From Paenalkalicoccus suaedae (lineage in GTDB: Bacteria; Bacillota; Bacilli; Bacillales; Salisediminibacteriaceae): DNA of 64,000 nt. The notes below the pieces were generated by a model. The model saw only the letters and a list, made by a program, of their open reading frames with translations. It did no database searches and was not told the origin of the DNA. Made by a program: the position numbers and the translations under genes. Positions 7,546 through 15,248 of this stretch are shown one piece after another. Location: assembly GCF_006965545.2 (NCBI RefSeq), contig NZ_CP041372.2:2294001-2358000 (forward strand). The letters run 5' to 3'. Position 1 is the first letter of the stretch. Each line of letters starts with the position of its first letter.

Positions 7546-9027
7546 TCACTCCAAGTCCTCGTTATTAAAAACCTCAGCATCTTGCATTGCGTTCTGCTCT
7601 TTCGCAATTTGCTCCAAGATCACTATCGCTTCTTCTTCGGTGACCTTTTGCACCTTTTGGATCGCTTGGAGCTTCGATGCTAGTCCAGATCCTACGAGTG
7701 ACGTCCAGTAGCTGGCATTTGTTGATCGGTCCTCTGCGATAGAGTCGTCGAAGTTTACCTTAACCTCGTATTTGTCTGGTCCAGTAAAGATGTTATACAA
7801 AGCAGCCACATCTTTGATCGTTGCGATGAGCTCCTTTATGCCCTCCTCAATCAGTGTGATGTGGCTAGAACGTGTCTTATAGGTCTTGCTGTTTTCGCTG
7901 ATGACCTCCGTAGCCGTCTTAAGTCCAGTAGCTTCAAACGTAAACGTCCCAGGACTAAAACCAGTCTGCAAGCATAAGATCTCTAGTTGCGCGTTGATCG
8001 CCTCGATGTGCTCGTTTACTCGCAAATCAAAATTGATCTCTTTTATCATGTCTTCGGATGCATCACCAAAGTTAAACGCCTCGTACACCTCATTGTCGGT
8101 GTCAAAGTACTGTCTGCTATCACCGTCTGCATCTATATGGTGTTTGATCGCTTGAGCTCCTACGATAATCTTCTTTTTACCAAGCTTGAACTCGCGGTAA
8201 AACGAGTCGACTAGGTCGTCGATCGTATGGATCGTGTCTAACGCATTGGCAAATAGCGAGATACCCATGTTGCTGTCGATCTCGATGTTATTGGCGATGT
8301 TGGGCTTCGTGTAGACAAACATCGGACGGCTCATGTCCTTTATAACGACCTCGTCCTCTAAATCCTCGTAGAGCGTTGATAATGGTACGAGTGTTCCTAA
8401 GTCCTTACTGCCTTTAGCGTCTCTATACAGCTCATTACGGATCGTATAGTTACCATCAATCCATAAGTGAGACTCCACAAGCGTAAATTTGTAGTCTTTA
8501 TGAGTGGTAACGGTTAAAAAGGCGCCCTCTGTGACGGTACGACCGTTGTAAGTGATCGGCACAAAGCACTCAGCAGATACATAGCTAATCTTGATCTCCT
8601 TGTCCTCGACATACACTTTTGTGACCATGCCACCCATCGCAAACATGTATTCGAGGTAGTTTTGATAGTGTTTGTCGAAACCGTTTGCCTCTAAGACGTC
8701 TTTCACACTGTCCGCAAACGCACCCTCACCAGTATCAATGCTAATATCGCACTTTTCGTTAAATACGAGCGTCGCCATCTCCTGTGAGAGCACTTTAGGC
8801 AGGTTGAGCGTCTTCATTTTACGTTTTTGCTCCCCGTTGAGCGTATGGTATCGAACATCGTGCCATTCGCTGTAATGCCCTTGGTAGAGCTGACGCCATA
8901 CGTCTATGTGATCGTAAAACTTTTCTGTTGCGACAACGTCCTCACGCTTCGTGATCTTTTGTACGCTTTTAATGAGCTTCATCTTGTGCAGCCACCCCCT
9001 TATCTTTGATACGACGTTTGCAAACAT
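7546..9027 (-). CDS. Portal protein (SPP1 gp6-like)
   Basis: A 493-residue protein forming the dodecameric portal ring at the capsid vertex through which DNA is packaged and ejected. The order terminase - portal - minor head - scaffold - coat is standard. Visible traits are a basic N-terminus (MFANVVSKIRGWLHKMKLIK), the WRQLYQGHYSEWHDV segment characteristic of SPP1-type portals, and an acidic C-terminal helix. It follows the terminase gene by 12 bases with its own ribosome binding site (GGCGGTGAG). Confidence 0.87.
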   Translation of the reverse strand: MFANVVSKIRGWLHKMKLIKSVQKITKREDVVATEKFYDHIDVWRQLYQGHYSEWHDVRYHTLNGEQKRKMKTLNLPKVLSQEMATLVFNEKCDISIDTGEGAFADSVKDVLEANGFDKHYQNYLEYMFAMGGMVTKVYVEDKEIKISYVSAECFVPITYNGRTVTEGAFLTVTTHKDYKFTLVESHLWIDGNYTIRNELYRDAKGSKDLGTLVPLSTLYEDLEDEVVIKDMSRPMFVYTKPNIANNIEIDSNMGISLFANALDTIHTIDDLVDSFYREFKLGKKKIIVGAQAIKHHIDADGDSRQYFDTDNEVYEAFNFGDASEDMIKEINFDLRVNEHIEAINAQLEILCLQTGFSPGTFTFEATGLKTATEVISENSKTYKTRSSHITLIEEGIKELIATIKDVAALYNIFTGPDKYEVKVNFDDSIAEDRSTNASYWTSLVGSGLASKLQAIQKVQKVTEEEAIVILEQIAKEQNAMQDAEVFNNEDLE

Positions 9028-9039
9028 AGTCTCACCGCC

Positions 9040-10346
9040 TTAAAATTTAAGTCCTAACTTACGTAAGTTATCCATCACGTAATATTGCAAAGCGTCACAA
9101 GTGTGATCGTCCTCTTTGATAACTTTGGGATCGTCACTCTGCAAGGTATCTGCATCCCACTGGTATCGTTCGTGCTCCGTTTTAACTATTTGATTGTTGC
9201 TCGTATTTAGCATAAAAAAACGACCTTGCGCAAGTAGGTCTTGTACGTTTTCGATCATTGTTACTTTCTTTTTCTTCGCTACTGGATGTAACCGAACGCC
9301 ATAATCCTTAAAATACTGGTTTCTAAGCGCACCCTCAGCCGAATCGATCGTTTGCTGGTCAATCGGTTTACGGTACGTTTCTCGTATTTTCTTCGTGAAC
9401 TCAGCTAGGTCATTACTAAACTCACTAGAGCCTTTTTCTCGACCTTGTTAGCTGGCGAGTAGTAGTAAGTGTCCAACAAGACGACATTACGCCTCTTCGT
9501 TAAACCTAGCGCCAGATACGTTGTCGCAGACACTTGGTGTCCTGTATCAATCGCTAAGTCGACCATGATAATATCATCGTTTTTAGGTAACTCATCAATT
9601 TCATGAAAGTGAGCCATGTTGTAGACCGTATCACCAAGGCCTATGACTTCTCCCGAGTACATCCATCGCCAGTAATCATAATCATTACCCTTGTAGGTTT
9701 CGATCTTACGGAGCAACTGACTTGATAAAAAGCCTTTCTCATCATCCATGTAGGTTGAATGGTGCAAAAAGTAACTAGGATCGTTTACTTTGCTATCCTT
9801 CCACTGATTCACCCACGAATAAGGGTTTCTTGGTGGATTGTAGCTGTAATAAATCTTAACTTGCTTACCATCGCCTAGATCCTGACGGATGAACGTATCT
9901 TCGACTACGTCAATATCCTCAACGCCCGAAAACTCTGCTAACTCTTCGTACCACAACGCCATATAGTAGCCTTTTGCGATATTCATAGACTTTAGCTTTA
10001 GTGGATCATCAACCCCGTGAAAGTAAAACCCTGTGCCTGTGGGCTTGTGTTTAATGACCAAAGGCGAGCGCCCGAAGAAAAACTCATGTTCGACGCCCAA
10101 CATATAAATCGCCCACTTTATTTGTTCGTACACGGATCCACTCAAGTACTTCGCAACCTTACGCAAGCAAACAACATTGCCTTGGTCATCGCCCAAGAAG
10201 TCCGTCACGAGCTTTAACGAGATGACAGATGATTTCATGCTTGAACGCCCACCAGACAAAATGCTGTTCGGTCGATCATTTAGCCAGAACGAGTAGAAGT
10301 TGCGATTCATGAGCTCCATAATATTAATTGTTCGCTCAGCTATCAT
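9040..10346 (-). pseudogene. terL: Terminase large subunit, frameshifted
   Basis: The packaging ATPase-nuclease. The first 309 or so residues carry the Walker A motif GGRSSMKSS (about 32-40), a Walker B-like YMALWYEEL (about 128) and the first nuclease aspartate in IIMVDLAIDTG. Near 9417-9423 (GAAAAAGG) the frame breaks and ends at TAG. In the -1 frame the reading goes on as GSSEFSNDLAEFTKKIRETY and ends LRKLGLKF, including the last nuclease motif DDHTCDALQYYV. One added G restores a 435-residue protein. The break removes the last catalytic aspartate, so packaging should fail unless the deletion is a sequencing error or is bypassed by slippage. Confidence 0.88.
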
Positions 10347-10839
10347 CTTCCATCGCCCTCCTCATCGCATCCTTATCGTTAATGATGATCGTTCGTGTCC
10401 CTGCTTCTTCGTTCTTGGTTTCTGCCTCAGTCTTCGTTATTTGAGCTTCTAACAGGCGTTCTTTTAGCTCGTCCATCTTATTCATCGGGTAGCGTTTGAG
10501 AAGCTCTTTAGCAGCGTCCTTACGTTGGTTTATATCTGGCGGTTTGTTAATTACCTCGTACCCCCAACCTCCACTCACTACGACCGAATCACTCAGCTCG
10601 CCTCTTGCTATTTTTGTGAGTAACTCAAGCGCTTCATCTGCTTTCATGACTCTTTTTTCGTCCAGTTCTGCGAGTCGAGTGTCGATGTAAGCCTTAATGT
10701 GAGGTTTGGTGAGGTTCTCATATCCAGTCTCTTTCGCTGTCTTCTTGCTGTAACCAGCCTCAATAGCAGCCTGCGTAGCATTACCAAGCTCGATGTACTT
10801 TTCAGCAAAACGTTTCTGTTTTTCCCTCAGTTTTATCAT
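10336..10839 (-). CDS. terS: Terminase small subunit
   Basis: A 167-residue protein of the terminase 2 family. Residues 3-60 form the DNA-binding helix-turn-helix (REKQKRFAEKYIELGNATQA; AGYSKKTAKETGYENL), which recognises the packaging start on phage DNA. The middle helices make the oligomer core and the C-terminus (about 110-167) contacts the large subunit. It overlaps the large subunit start by 11 bases and is the first gene of the late packaging operon, after a strong terminator. Confidence 0.88.
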   Translation of the reverse strand: MIKLREKQKRFAEKYIELGNATQAAIEAGYSKKTAKETGYENLTKPHIKAYIDTRLAELDEKRVMKADEALELLTKIARGELSDSVVVSGGWGYEVINKPPDINQRKDAAKELLKRYPMNKMDELKERLLEAQITKTEAETKNEEAGTRTIIINDKDAMRRAMEDDS

Positions 10840-10880
10840 TACATCTCACCTTCAACTCCTTATCTATTTGTTTTACCCTC

Positions 10881-10926
10881 CTATCAGGGCTGAGCTCTAT
10901 GTGTCTCAATCAATGTGCCCTGATAG
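10881..10926. repeat. Inverted repeat upstream of terS, possible packaging or regulator site
   Basis: CTATCAGGG at 10881-10889 is repeated inverted as CCCTGATAG at 10918-10926, with 28 bases between containing GAGCTC. It lies between the early-region terminator and terS in a stretch of about 90 bp without a gene. Cos sites and late activator sites often lie here in Gram-positive siphoviruses. Which of these applies cannot be told from the sequence. Confidence 0.45.
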
Positions 10927-10932
10927 CAACGT

Positions 10933-10964
10933 AAAAAGCCACCCACGATGTCGTAGATGGCTTT
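10933..10964 (-). terminator. Terminator between early and late phage regions
   Basis: On the minus strand AAAGCCATCTACGA pairs with TCGTGGGTGGCTTT (two G-T pairs) and is followed by T residues. It ends transcription of the RinA/ArpU-like gene and isolates the late operon, so late genes need their own promoter in 10840-10930 or antitermination. The rest of 10965-11069 holds no gene that I can see. Confidence 0.8.
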
Positions 10965-11069
10965 CGGTCTTGCCTTATTCGGTTGGTCTAACGAGATAGG
11001 TACATACCTAGCCGACCAGCCTTCCATGGTACTATATTACAACAGATTAACGAGCAAAAAGTGCAGTCT

Positions 11070-11489
11070 TTACCAACCTAACACCTCAATCGTCGCCTGG
11101 ATGATCTGATTACGCCATACGATCGCCTGTCTCCTACTTACGTGACACCTGTTAGCGACACCATCCCAATTAAGGTTCTCACGCCCCCAATATTTGACTT
11201 GCACAAGCTTCTTGTGGTCCTTTGGCAAGGCGTTGTACACTTCCTCTATAGCTGCAACAATCTTTTCTCGGTGCTGTAGCTTACGGCTGGCGATCAGGTT
11301 AATAGCTGTCCTCTCTGTTGGCGCAGAGATAAAGCCTGATCGTCCGCCACCTGTATTTGTGTCAATCTCTTGGTAAGGGGTCTCGATTTCTTCTCGTAGG
11401 TCTCTGATCTCTTGGATTGTCTTATAGTAATCGCTCCACTCGCCCTCAACGTGCCTAAATGTGGATCTCTTTGCTTTAATCTTTGTCAT
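11070..11489 (-). CDS. Late transcription regulator, RinA/ArpU-like
   Basis: A 139-residue protein at the end of the early region. The C-terminal third (YWGRENLNWDGVANRC, HVSRRQAIVWRNQIIQ) is a sigma-region-4-like helix-turn-helix; the middle is helical with LQHREKIVAAIEEVYNAL. This build and the place just before terS fit the RinA/ArpU family that switches on packaging and structural genes. The start follows GGGAGGGG. The target is probably the promoter in the gap before terS. Confidence 0.75.
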   Translation of the reverse strand: MTKIKAKRSTFRHVEGEWSDYYKTIQEIRDLREEIETPYQEIDTNTGGGRSGFISAPTERTAINLIASRKLQHREKIVAAIEEVYNALPKDHKKLVQVKYWGRENLNWDGVANRCHVSRRQAIVWRNQIIQATIEVLGW

Positions 11490-11513
11490 ACTTAACCCCT
11501 CCCAGAGTGTTTT

Positions 11514-11561
11514 GTGCTAGAATAACGGTAGGTGGACCGTCCTGAGAGGGGCGGTTTTTTG
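11514..11561 (+). promoter_or_regulatory. Plus-strand extended -10 next to a terminator
   Basis: TGTGCTAGAAT (TGC then TAGAAT at 11518-11523) looks like an extended -10 but no -35 is visible; the -35 place is taken by the minus-strand ribosome binding site. Thirteen bases on, ACCGTCC and GGGCGGT (11536-11555) form a hairpin followed by TTTTTT, a plus-strand terminator. The predicted transcript would be almost only the hairpin. The terminator is better supported than the promoter and may protect the early operon against antisense transcription. Confidence 0.45.
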
Positions 11562-11564
11562 TGT

Positions 11565-11843
11565 TTAAAGAGTGCCCAAGAGTTTGCCGTCTTTTTTGAG
11601 CATGACTTTGTGAGTGTTAATCACTTTAATGTCAGTGCCGTTTAAGTCTAACTCCGTTTCCATAGTTGTTTTCAATACATAGCCCTGATCTCTGGCTTTA
11701 TTAAACATTGATACTTTTTGCTGTCTATCACCGCAAGACTTTAGCCAAGATAGTACATCACCATCTAAATCAGAGTGCTCAATTAATAGATCGATAGCTT
11801 TCGCTTCTAACACTCGGTCAATGTATTCTGCGATTTGATCCAC
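11565..11843 (-). CDS. Phage protein of unknown function
   Basis: A 92-residue protein (MDQIAEYIDRVLEAKAIDLL) in the early operon. The N-terminal 45 residues look helical, with GDVLSWLKSCGDRQQKVSMF; the second half has beta-like segments with two Thr/Leu-rich strands. No motif that I recognise. Spacing and codon use fit the neighbours. Confidence 0.55.
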   Translation of the reverse strand: MDQIAEYIDRVLEAKAIDLLIEHSDLDGDVLSWLKSCGDRQQKVSMFNKARDQGYVLKTTMETELDLNGTDIKVINTHKVMLKKDGKLLGTL

Positions 11844-11885
11844 TGCCTCACCTCCCTTTACTGCACATAATGGGGTTAATGTGTG

Positions 11886-12209
11886 TTAAATTTTATCGGG
11901 GTAGTTTATATTAAGCGCTTCTAAGATATAGTTTCTGAGCTTACTAGTTTCTTCTTCAGGAATGTAAAACTTTTTATTGTCCAAGTTAGTGTAGTCATTA
12001 AGAACTTCAAGAATGTGATATTCAATTTGGTACTCAAAATCATGCTGATACTCAAGGTTTTTCCAGTCCTCCCAATCAAGCAATACTTTCTTATTAAATT
12101 CGAAAGTTTTATCCTCCACTATAGGTTTTTCTAAAAACTGATTACAGCAGCCACATCTATTTTCTGTAGTCTGATAATTTATCTTGATATATTCTGTAGC
12201 ATCCTCCAT
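11886..12209 (-). CDS. Phage protein with CGCC motif, unknown function
   Basis: The start is set at ATG 12209 because AAAGGAGAG lies seven bases before it; the open frame upstream has no such site. The 107-residue acidic protein begins MEDATEYIKINYQTTENRCG and has an adjacent pair of cysteines (CGCC at about 18-21), then an aromatic and Asp/Glu-rich helical part. It is more AT-rich than its neighbours. No family recognised. Confidence 0.55.
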   Translation of the reverse strand: MEDATEYIKINYQTTENRCGCCNQFLEKPIVEDKTFEFNKKVLLDWEDWKNLEYQHDFEYQIEYHILEVLNDYTNLDNKKFYIPEEETSKLRNYILEALNINYPDKI

Positions 12210-12249
12210 ATTTATCTCTCCTTTTAATTTCGTATAATATGTCTTAATA

Positions 12250-12564
12250 TTACTTTTCTGTAATGTCCACTTCACAATGATGATCTTCAGCAACAACAAC
12301 GATGTTGATGTGATGATTTACTTCCTCTGGGTTCTTAGCCCAATACGGTACTTTTCCGTTTTCTAGAGGGATGCCATAGCCTTCAATATGTCGTCTTCCG
12401 AATCTAGCACGCATATTGGCAATGTGCTCTACATGTTCCTCAATAGTGTAATAATCGAAATACACTGATCTAAAAGCCTCCATATACTCTTCGGTGAATA
12501 AAGACTCGTCTACGCTTACAATAAATTCATCGATGCGTTCTACCTCACAGTTAAAACTTTTCAT
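12250..12564 (-). CDS. Acidic phage protein of unknown function
   Basis: A 104-residue protein starting MKSFNCEVERIDEFIVSVDE after AAGGAGAGATAGTC. It has a beta-like N-terminus, a helical acidic centre and a C-terminal His-rich part (HHINIVVVAEDHHCEVDITE) that may bind metal. No family recognised. Confidence 0.5.
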   Translation of the reverse strand: MKSFNCEVERIDEFIVSVDESLFTEEYMEAFRSVYFDYYTIEEHVEHIANMRARFGRRHIEGYGIPLENGKVPYWAKNPEEVNHHINIVVVAEDHHCEVDITEK

Positions 12565-12600
12565 GACTATCTCTCCTTCGCTAAATGTCGATTATGCGCA

Positions 12601-12813
12601 CTAACGTTTGTTTTTACGCTTTTCTAACTTCATTTTCTGAATCTGTTTTTGTAATTGCTTCTTTCTCATGGGATGCCGTTCGTTCTTTTCCTCTACCTCT
12701 AACGACGCTATTGTGACTTGTCCAAAGTATCCACCTTTAGCTAAATTTAAGGCGACGTCGTAAATAGATTTATATTCCTCGCGAAGTCGTTCGAGCGTTT
12801 CGCCTCTATCCAT
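12601..12813 (-). CDS. Small basic coiled-coil phage protein
   Basis: A 70-residue protein, mostly helical. The last 35 residues are Lys/Gln/Arg-rich (MRKKQLQKQIQKMKLEKRKN), so nucleic acid binding is possible. Function unknown. It lies between two other small early genes with normal spacing. Confidence 0.5.
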   Translation of the reverse strand: MDRGETLERLREEYKSIYDVALNLAKGGYFGQVTIASLEVEEKNERHPMRKKQLQKQIQKMKLEKRKNKR

Positions 12814-12826
12814 GACCTACCTCCCT

Positions 12827-13024
12827 CTAATACCGATACCGACTCTTATCACTCAACTCATAACTGATCTTTAGCTGCATCATCTTTGCGTCAATCTCCT
12901 CCTGCTCGTCAGGCGGTCGCACTCGGCGAGGATATCGCTTCTGTAGCTCCTCTGGATCAGCCTGATAAACGATACAATCTGAGGCGTGTGGCGACATGCA
13001 TTTGATGACTCTAACTTGTTTCAT
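12827..13024 (-). CDS. Small phage protein with CMSPHASDC segment
   Basis: The start is set at the internal ATG 13024 (MKQVRVIKCMSPHASDCIVY), which has an AGGAGGG site before it; a longer open frame upstream overlaps the DUF1064 gene. The 65-residue product has two cysteines near the N-terminus and an Arg/Pro-rich middle (LQKRYPRRVRPPDEQEE). Unknown function. Confidence 0.5.
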   Translation of the reverse strand: MKQVRVIKCMSPHASDCIVYQADPEELQKRYPRRVRPPDEQEEIDAKMMQLKISYELSDKSRYRY

Positions 13025-13035
13025 AGCAAGCCCTC

Positions 13036-13488
13036 CTATTTTCGTATCCATCCCTTGTGCTTATCCATGCGGACAATGATTAGCTCCATGCCAGTATTCA
13101 GCTCGAACAACTTTTTGCGTAGAGGGAAGTCCTTACTTACTGGCCCCCCTTTGACGTCGATCACTTCCTCATGACCATCCACATACGTCACTTTAAAATC
13201 TGCGGTGTAGATAGATCCTGGTTTGCTCCGTGTTCCTGCACCTTGACACAGTCGACATTTGTTGTAATTGCTTGTCTTCGTGTTAAGTGTCGATCCATTA
13301 CCCCCACAGCGCTTACAGGTGACCTTGTACGGGTTGATAATCTGATAGACAGGCTGTAGGTCTATTTTGCTTACTAGCTTGTTTCTGCGTAGCTCCTGAT
13401 AGTAGAGCGCCTCTGTCTGGCTGTCGAACTCAATGTCGCCGATGGTGATCTTCTTAGCGTTGTATTTGCGGTAGCCTTTAGTAGCCAT
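13036..13488 (-). CDS. DUF1064-family nuclease-like protein with inserted zinc ribbon
   Basis: A 150-residue protein of the DUF1064 family, which has a restriction-endonuclease-like fold related to Holliday junction resolvases. Core marks are FDSQTEALYYQELRR (Glu of the active site, about 22-36), IYTADFKVTY (Asp, about 93-102) and VIDVKG (Asp-x-Lys, about 110-115). Between the first two is an insertion with CKRCGGNG and CRLCQGAG (about 57-90), a likely zinc-binding DnaJ-like Cys pair. In other phages it lies among replication genes, as here. A role in branched-DNA cleavage is inference. It overlaps the dUTPase end by 11 bases. Confidence 0.8.
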   Translation of the reverse strand: MATKGYRKYNAKKITIGDIEFDSQTEALYYQELRRNKLVSKIDLQPVYQIINPYKVTCKRCGGNGSTLNTKTSNYNKCRLCQGAGTRSKPGSIYTADFKVTYVDGHEEVIDVKGGPVSKDFPLRKKLFELNTGMELIIVRMDKHKGWIRK

Positions 13489-14116
13489 TAGCTTGCCTTT
13501 CGTGGTTCACGCGATTCTTTTCCATGTAGGCTTGGGTGATCTGCTTCCATGTGAAGCCGAGCATTTCTCCAAGAGCTAGGAATCTAGCTACTAAAACCTC
13601 GTAAACAACTTGAATGTTCTTATCGTTTAGATTGATTAACAGATTCAATGTGGTGACCGAGTCGAAAACCTCTGTGAATTGGTGTCTAACGTAGTGTGTA
13701 TCAGCATGCGTCCAAACTTCATAATCTGTTATCTGTAAGTCATTACCGATTGACAAGATGAAATGCAAGCAGTCAACGTACTCCTCAAGGAGTGGGTTTT
13801 TATCTGTATTAACATCATCACAAACTGGACAACTGACATCTACTTCATAAAGATCAAAACCCTGTTCTTCGTTTCCAAATTCTGCTGTTGTCGATACTAA
13901 CTCACTACCTTCACAGAACTTACAAACGTATTCTGTTCTAGCTTCCCGACCCTCCGACCAAAACTTAAAACCTCTCCACTCATTAGCTAATTCACCAAGC
14001 TCCACAAGTAATGCCAGTACCTTCTCAGGCAAAAGATCTTGCCCCTCTAAGCCTTTCTCCTGCACGATCTTGTCATCTAGCTTCCGTTGTACCTCAAACA
14101 ATGGTGTTAGATTCAC
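13478..14116 (-). CDS. Dimeric dUTPase (dUTPase 2 family) with inserted zinc ribbon
   Basis: Hydrolyses dUTP to dUMP and keeps uracil out of phage DNA. The family signature is clear: EKVLALLVELGELANEWRGF (metal-binding Glu pairs, about 31-50), FKFWS, and EEYVDCLHFILSIG (second metal motif). Between these, at about 64-105, sits an insert with CKFC and CPVC, absent from the standard all-helical enzyme, so about 40 residues longer than usual. The GTG start at 14116 shares its G with the upstream TAG stop, so translation is coupled. Confidence 0.85.
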   Translation of the reverse strand: MNLTPLFEVQRKLDDKIVQEKGLEGQDLLPEKVLALLVELGELANEWRGFKFWSEGREARTEYVCKFCEGSELVSTTAEFGNEEQGFDLYEVDVSCPVCDDVNTDKNPLLEEYVDCLHFILSIGNDLQITDYEVWTHADTHYVRHQFTEVFDSVTTLNLLINLNDKNIQVVYEVLVARFLALGEMLGFTWKQITQAYMEKNRVNHERQANGY

Positions 14117-14280
14117 TACTTCGCCCTCCTCTTAATCTCCTGCGCACCCCTCTTGTGATCTGGATGCGTTAATGTATAGCGCTGCCCACTGATCTCCACG
14201 ACCGTAGGTACTCCCTTTTTAGCTTTAGCGACGGTTACGACTGGTCTGTAACGATCTCCTTTATCCCGTAGCACCGGCAT
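14116..14280 (-). CDS. Small basic phage protein (54 residues)
   Basis: A short gene starting ATG 14278-14280 (MPVLRDKGDRYRPVVTVAKA) and ending at TAG 14116-14118, which overlaps the dUTPase GTG. The product is basic, with a beta-hairpin-like centre (TVVEISGQRYTLTH) and an Arg/Lys-rich end. It fills the gap between its neighbours exactly, with short overlaps at both ends, which supports it as a real gene. Function unknown. Confidence 0.6.
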   Translation of the reverse strand: MPVLRDKGDRYRPVVTVAKAKKGVPTVVEISGQRYTLTHPDHKRGAQEIKRRAK

Positions 14281-14566
14281 CGTCATCACCTCTCAGTTGC
14301 GGCACTCTCATCACGATGTTGTCCTTGCGATCTTTCCTGTTTTTAAACGACAAGTGAAATACCGCGAGAAACACCTCATTTTTGTCCCTGTTCAAACGTT
14401 TTGCGATTTGAATGGTAGTATAACCCTCAACCCATAATTGACGAATCTCGGCTAATTCTGACACACTGAACGCTAAATCCATCCCATCGAAGAGTAATTC
14501 CGTTGTGCCAAACTCTCTAATCATGTGCTTACGCTCGATACTTGCGATGTTCGCCTCTTCAAGCAT
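14261..14566 (-). CDS. Phage helix-turn-helix protein
   Basis: The start is placed at ATG 14566 (MLEEANIASIERKHMIREFG) with GAGGTGG before it. The centre (LAEIRQLWVEGYTTIQIAKR, LNRDKNEVFLAVF) is a helix-turn-helix of the kind seen in small phage DNA-binding proteins. It may bind DNA as a regulator; the target is unknown. It overlaps both neighbours by a few bases. Confidence 0.6.
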   Translation of the reverse strand: MLEEANIASIERKHMIREFGTTELLFDGMDLAFSVSELAEIRQLWVEGYTTIQIAKRLNRDKNEVFLAVFHLSFKNRKDRKDNIVMRVPQLRGDDDAGATG

Positions 14567-14726
14567 TCTCAGCCACCTCACGTAACTCTGGTAGTCGTAC
14601 CTGCTCTCTCTTAAGCTCTGACAGTTTAAGCGACTCTAGCGATCTCCCATTTTCGCTGTAGTAGAATCCCTTTGAATGCAACTCATCGACGATCTGTTTA
14701 TGCTCGACCATCTTGCTAAGATACAT
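14559..14726 (-). CDS. Small phage protein (55 residues)
   Basis: A short gene with start ATG 14724-14726 after GAGGAGGGAG and stop TGA 14559-14561. The product (MYLSKMVEHKQIVDELHSKG) is helical and charged. It overlaps its neighbours by 8 and 11 bases, the same tight packing as the rest of the operon. Function unknown. Confidence 0.6.
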   Translation of the reverse strand: MYLSKMVEHKQIVDELHSKGFYYSENGRSLESLKLSELKREQVRLPELREVAENA

Positions 14727-14898
14727 GTGACTCCCTCCTCATTTTTGCTCGTGCCTCCTGGAGCAACCTCTCAATGCGTGCCTTTGACCGTTGTTTCCGT
14801 GCCTCTCTCACGTCTGGCGGACAGTCAGGGCAAGGGGCGACGATCATGACCGACCCGTCAACCTCGTAGCGTCTGCCTTCTCCGTTGCAGTTACACAT
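14716..14898 (-). CDS. Small Cys-rich, Arg-rich phage protein
   Basis: A 60-residue protein with MCNCNGEG at the N-terminus and CPDC at about 23-26, a likely four-Cys zinc site, followed by a basic helix (REARKQRSKARIERLLQEAR). Such a build suits DNA or RNA binding. No family name recognised. Confidence 0.55.
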   Translation of the reverse strand: MCNCNGEGRRYEVDGSVMIVAPCPDCPPDVREARKQRSKARIERLLQEARAKMRRESHVS

Positions 14899-15247
14899 GT
14901 TGCTGACCTTTAAAGCTATCTACGACTGACTTAAATAGCTTGTCTTTTGCTTGCTGTCGCTTCGGCAGCTCGTCATATCGCATAATGCATGGATGTGTTT
15001 TAAGCTCAGCGTCCTTCTCTTTGCCATACACCCAACCCTCTTCTAGTTTCTGCTTTAACCAACTCTCATGTGACTGCTCGGGCGTTACGTCGTTTTCTAG
15101 GTGATACTTCACACCGTTGATAGCAGAATCAACTTGCCATTCTGGAGCATCCTCCCAATCCACCTGTGAAAAGTCGTTGATACTCTCGCAATATGCCTTG
15201 TTGACGCTGTGACATACCTTTGCAATTAGCTCGATGTTTTGATTCAT
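14891..15247 (-). CDS. RyR-domain protein
   Basis: The start is set at ATG 15247 (MNQNIELIAKVCHSVNKAYC) after GAGGAGGGCGAG. The 118-residue protein is one whole RyR repeat as first seen in ryanodine receptors: AKVCHSVNKAYCESIND, WEDAPEWQVDSAINGVKYHL, PEQSHESWLKQKLEEGW, HPCIMRYDELPKRQQAKD and a final helix. In bacteria and phages RyR domains are common but of unknown role; a link with nucleotide-derived ligands has been proposed. It overlaps the preceding small gene by eight bases. Confidence 0.85.
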   Translation of the reverse strand: MNQNIELIAKVCHSVNKAYCESINDFSQVDWEDAPEWQVDSAINGVKYHLENDVTPEQSHESWLKQKLEEGWVYGKEKDAELKTHPCIMRYDELPKRQQAKDKLFKSVVDSFKGQQHV

Positions 15248-15248
15248 G

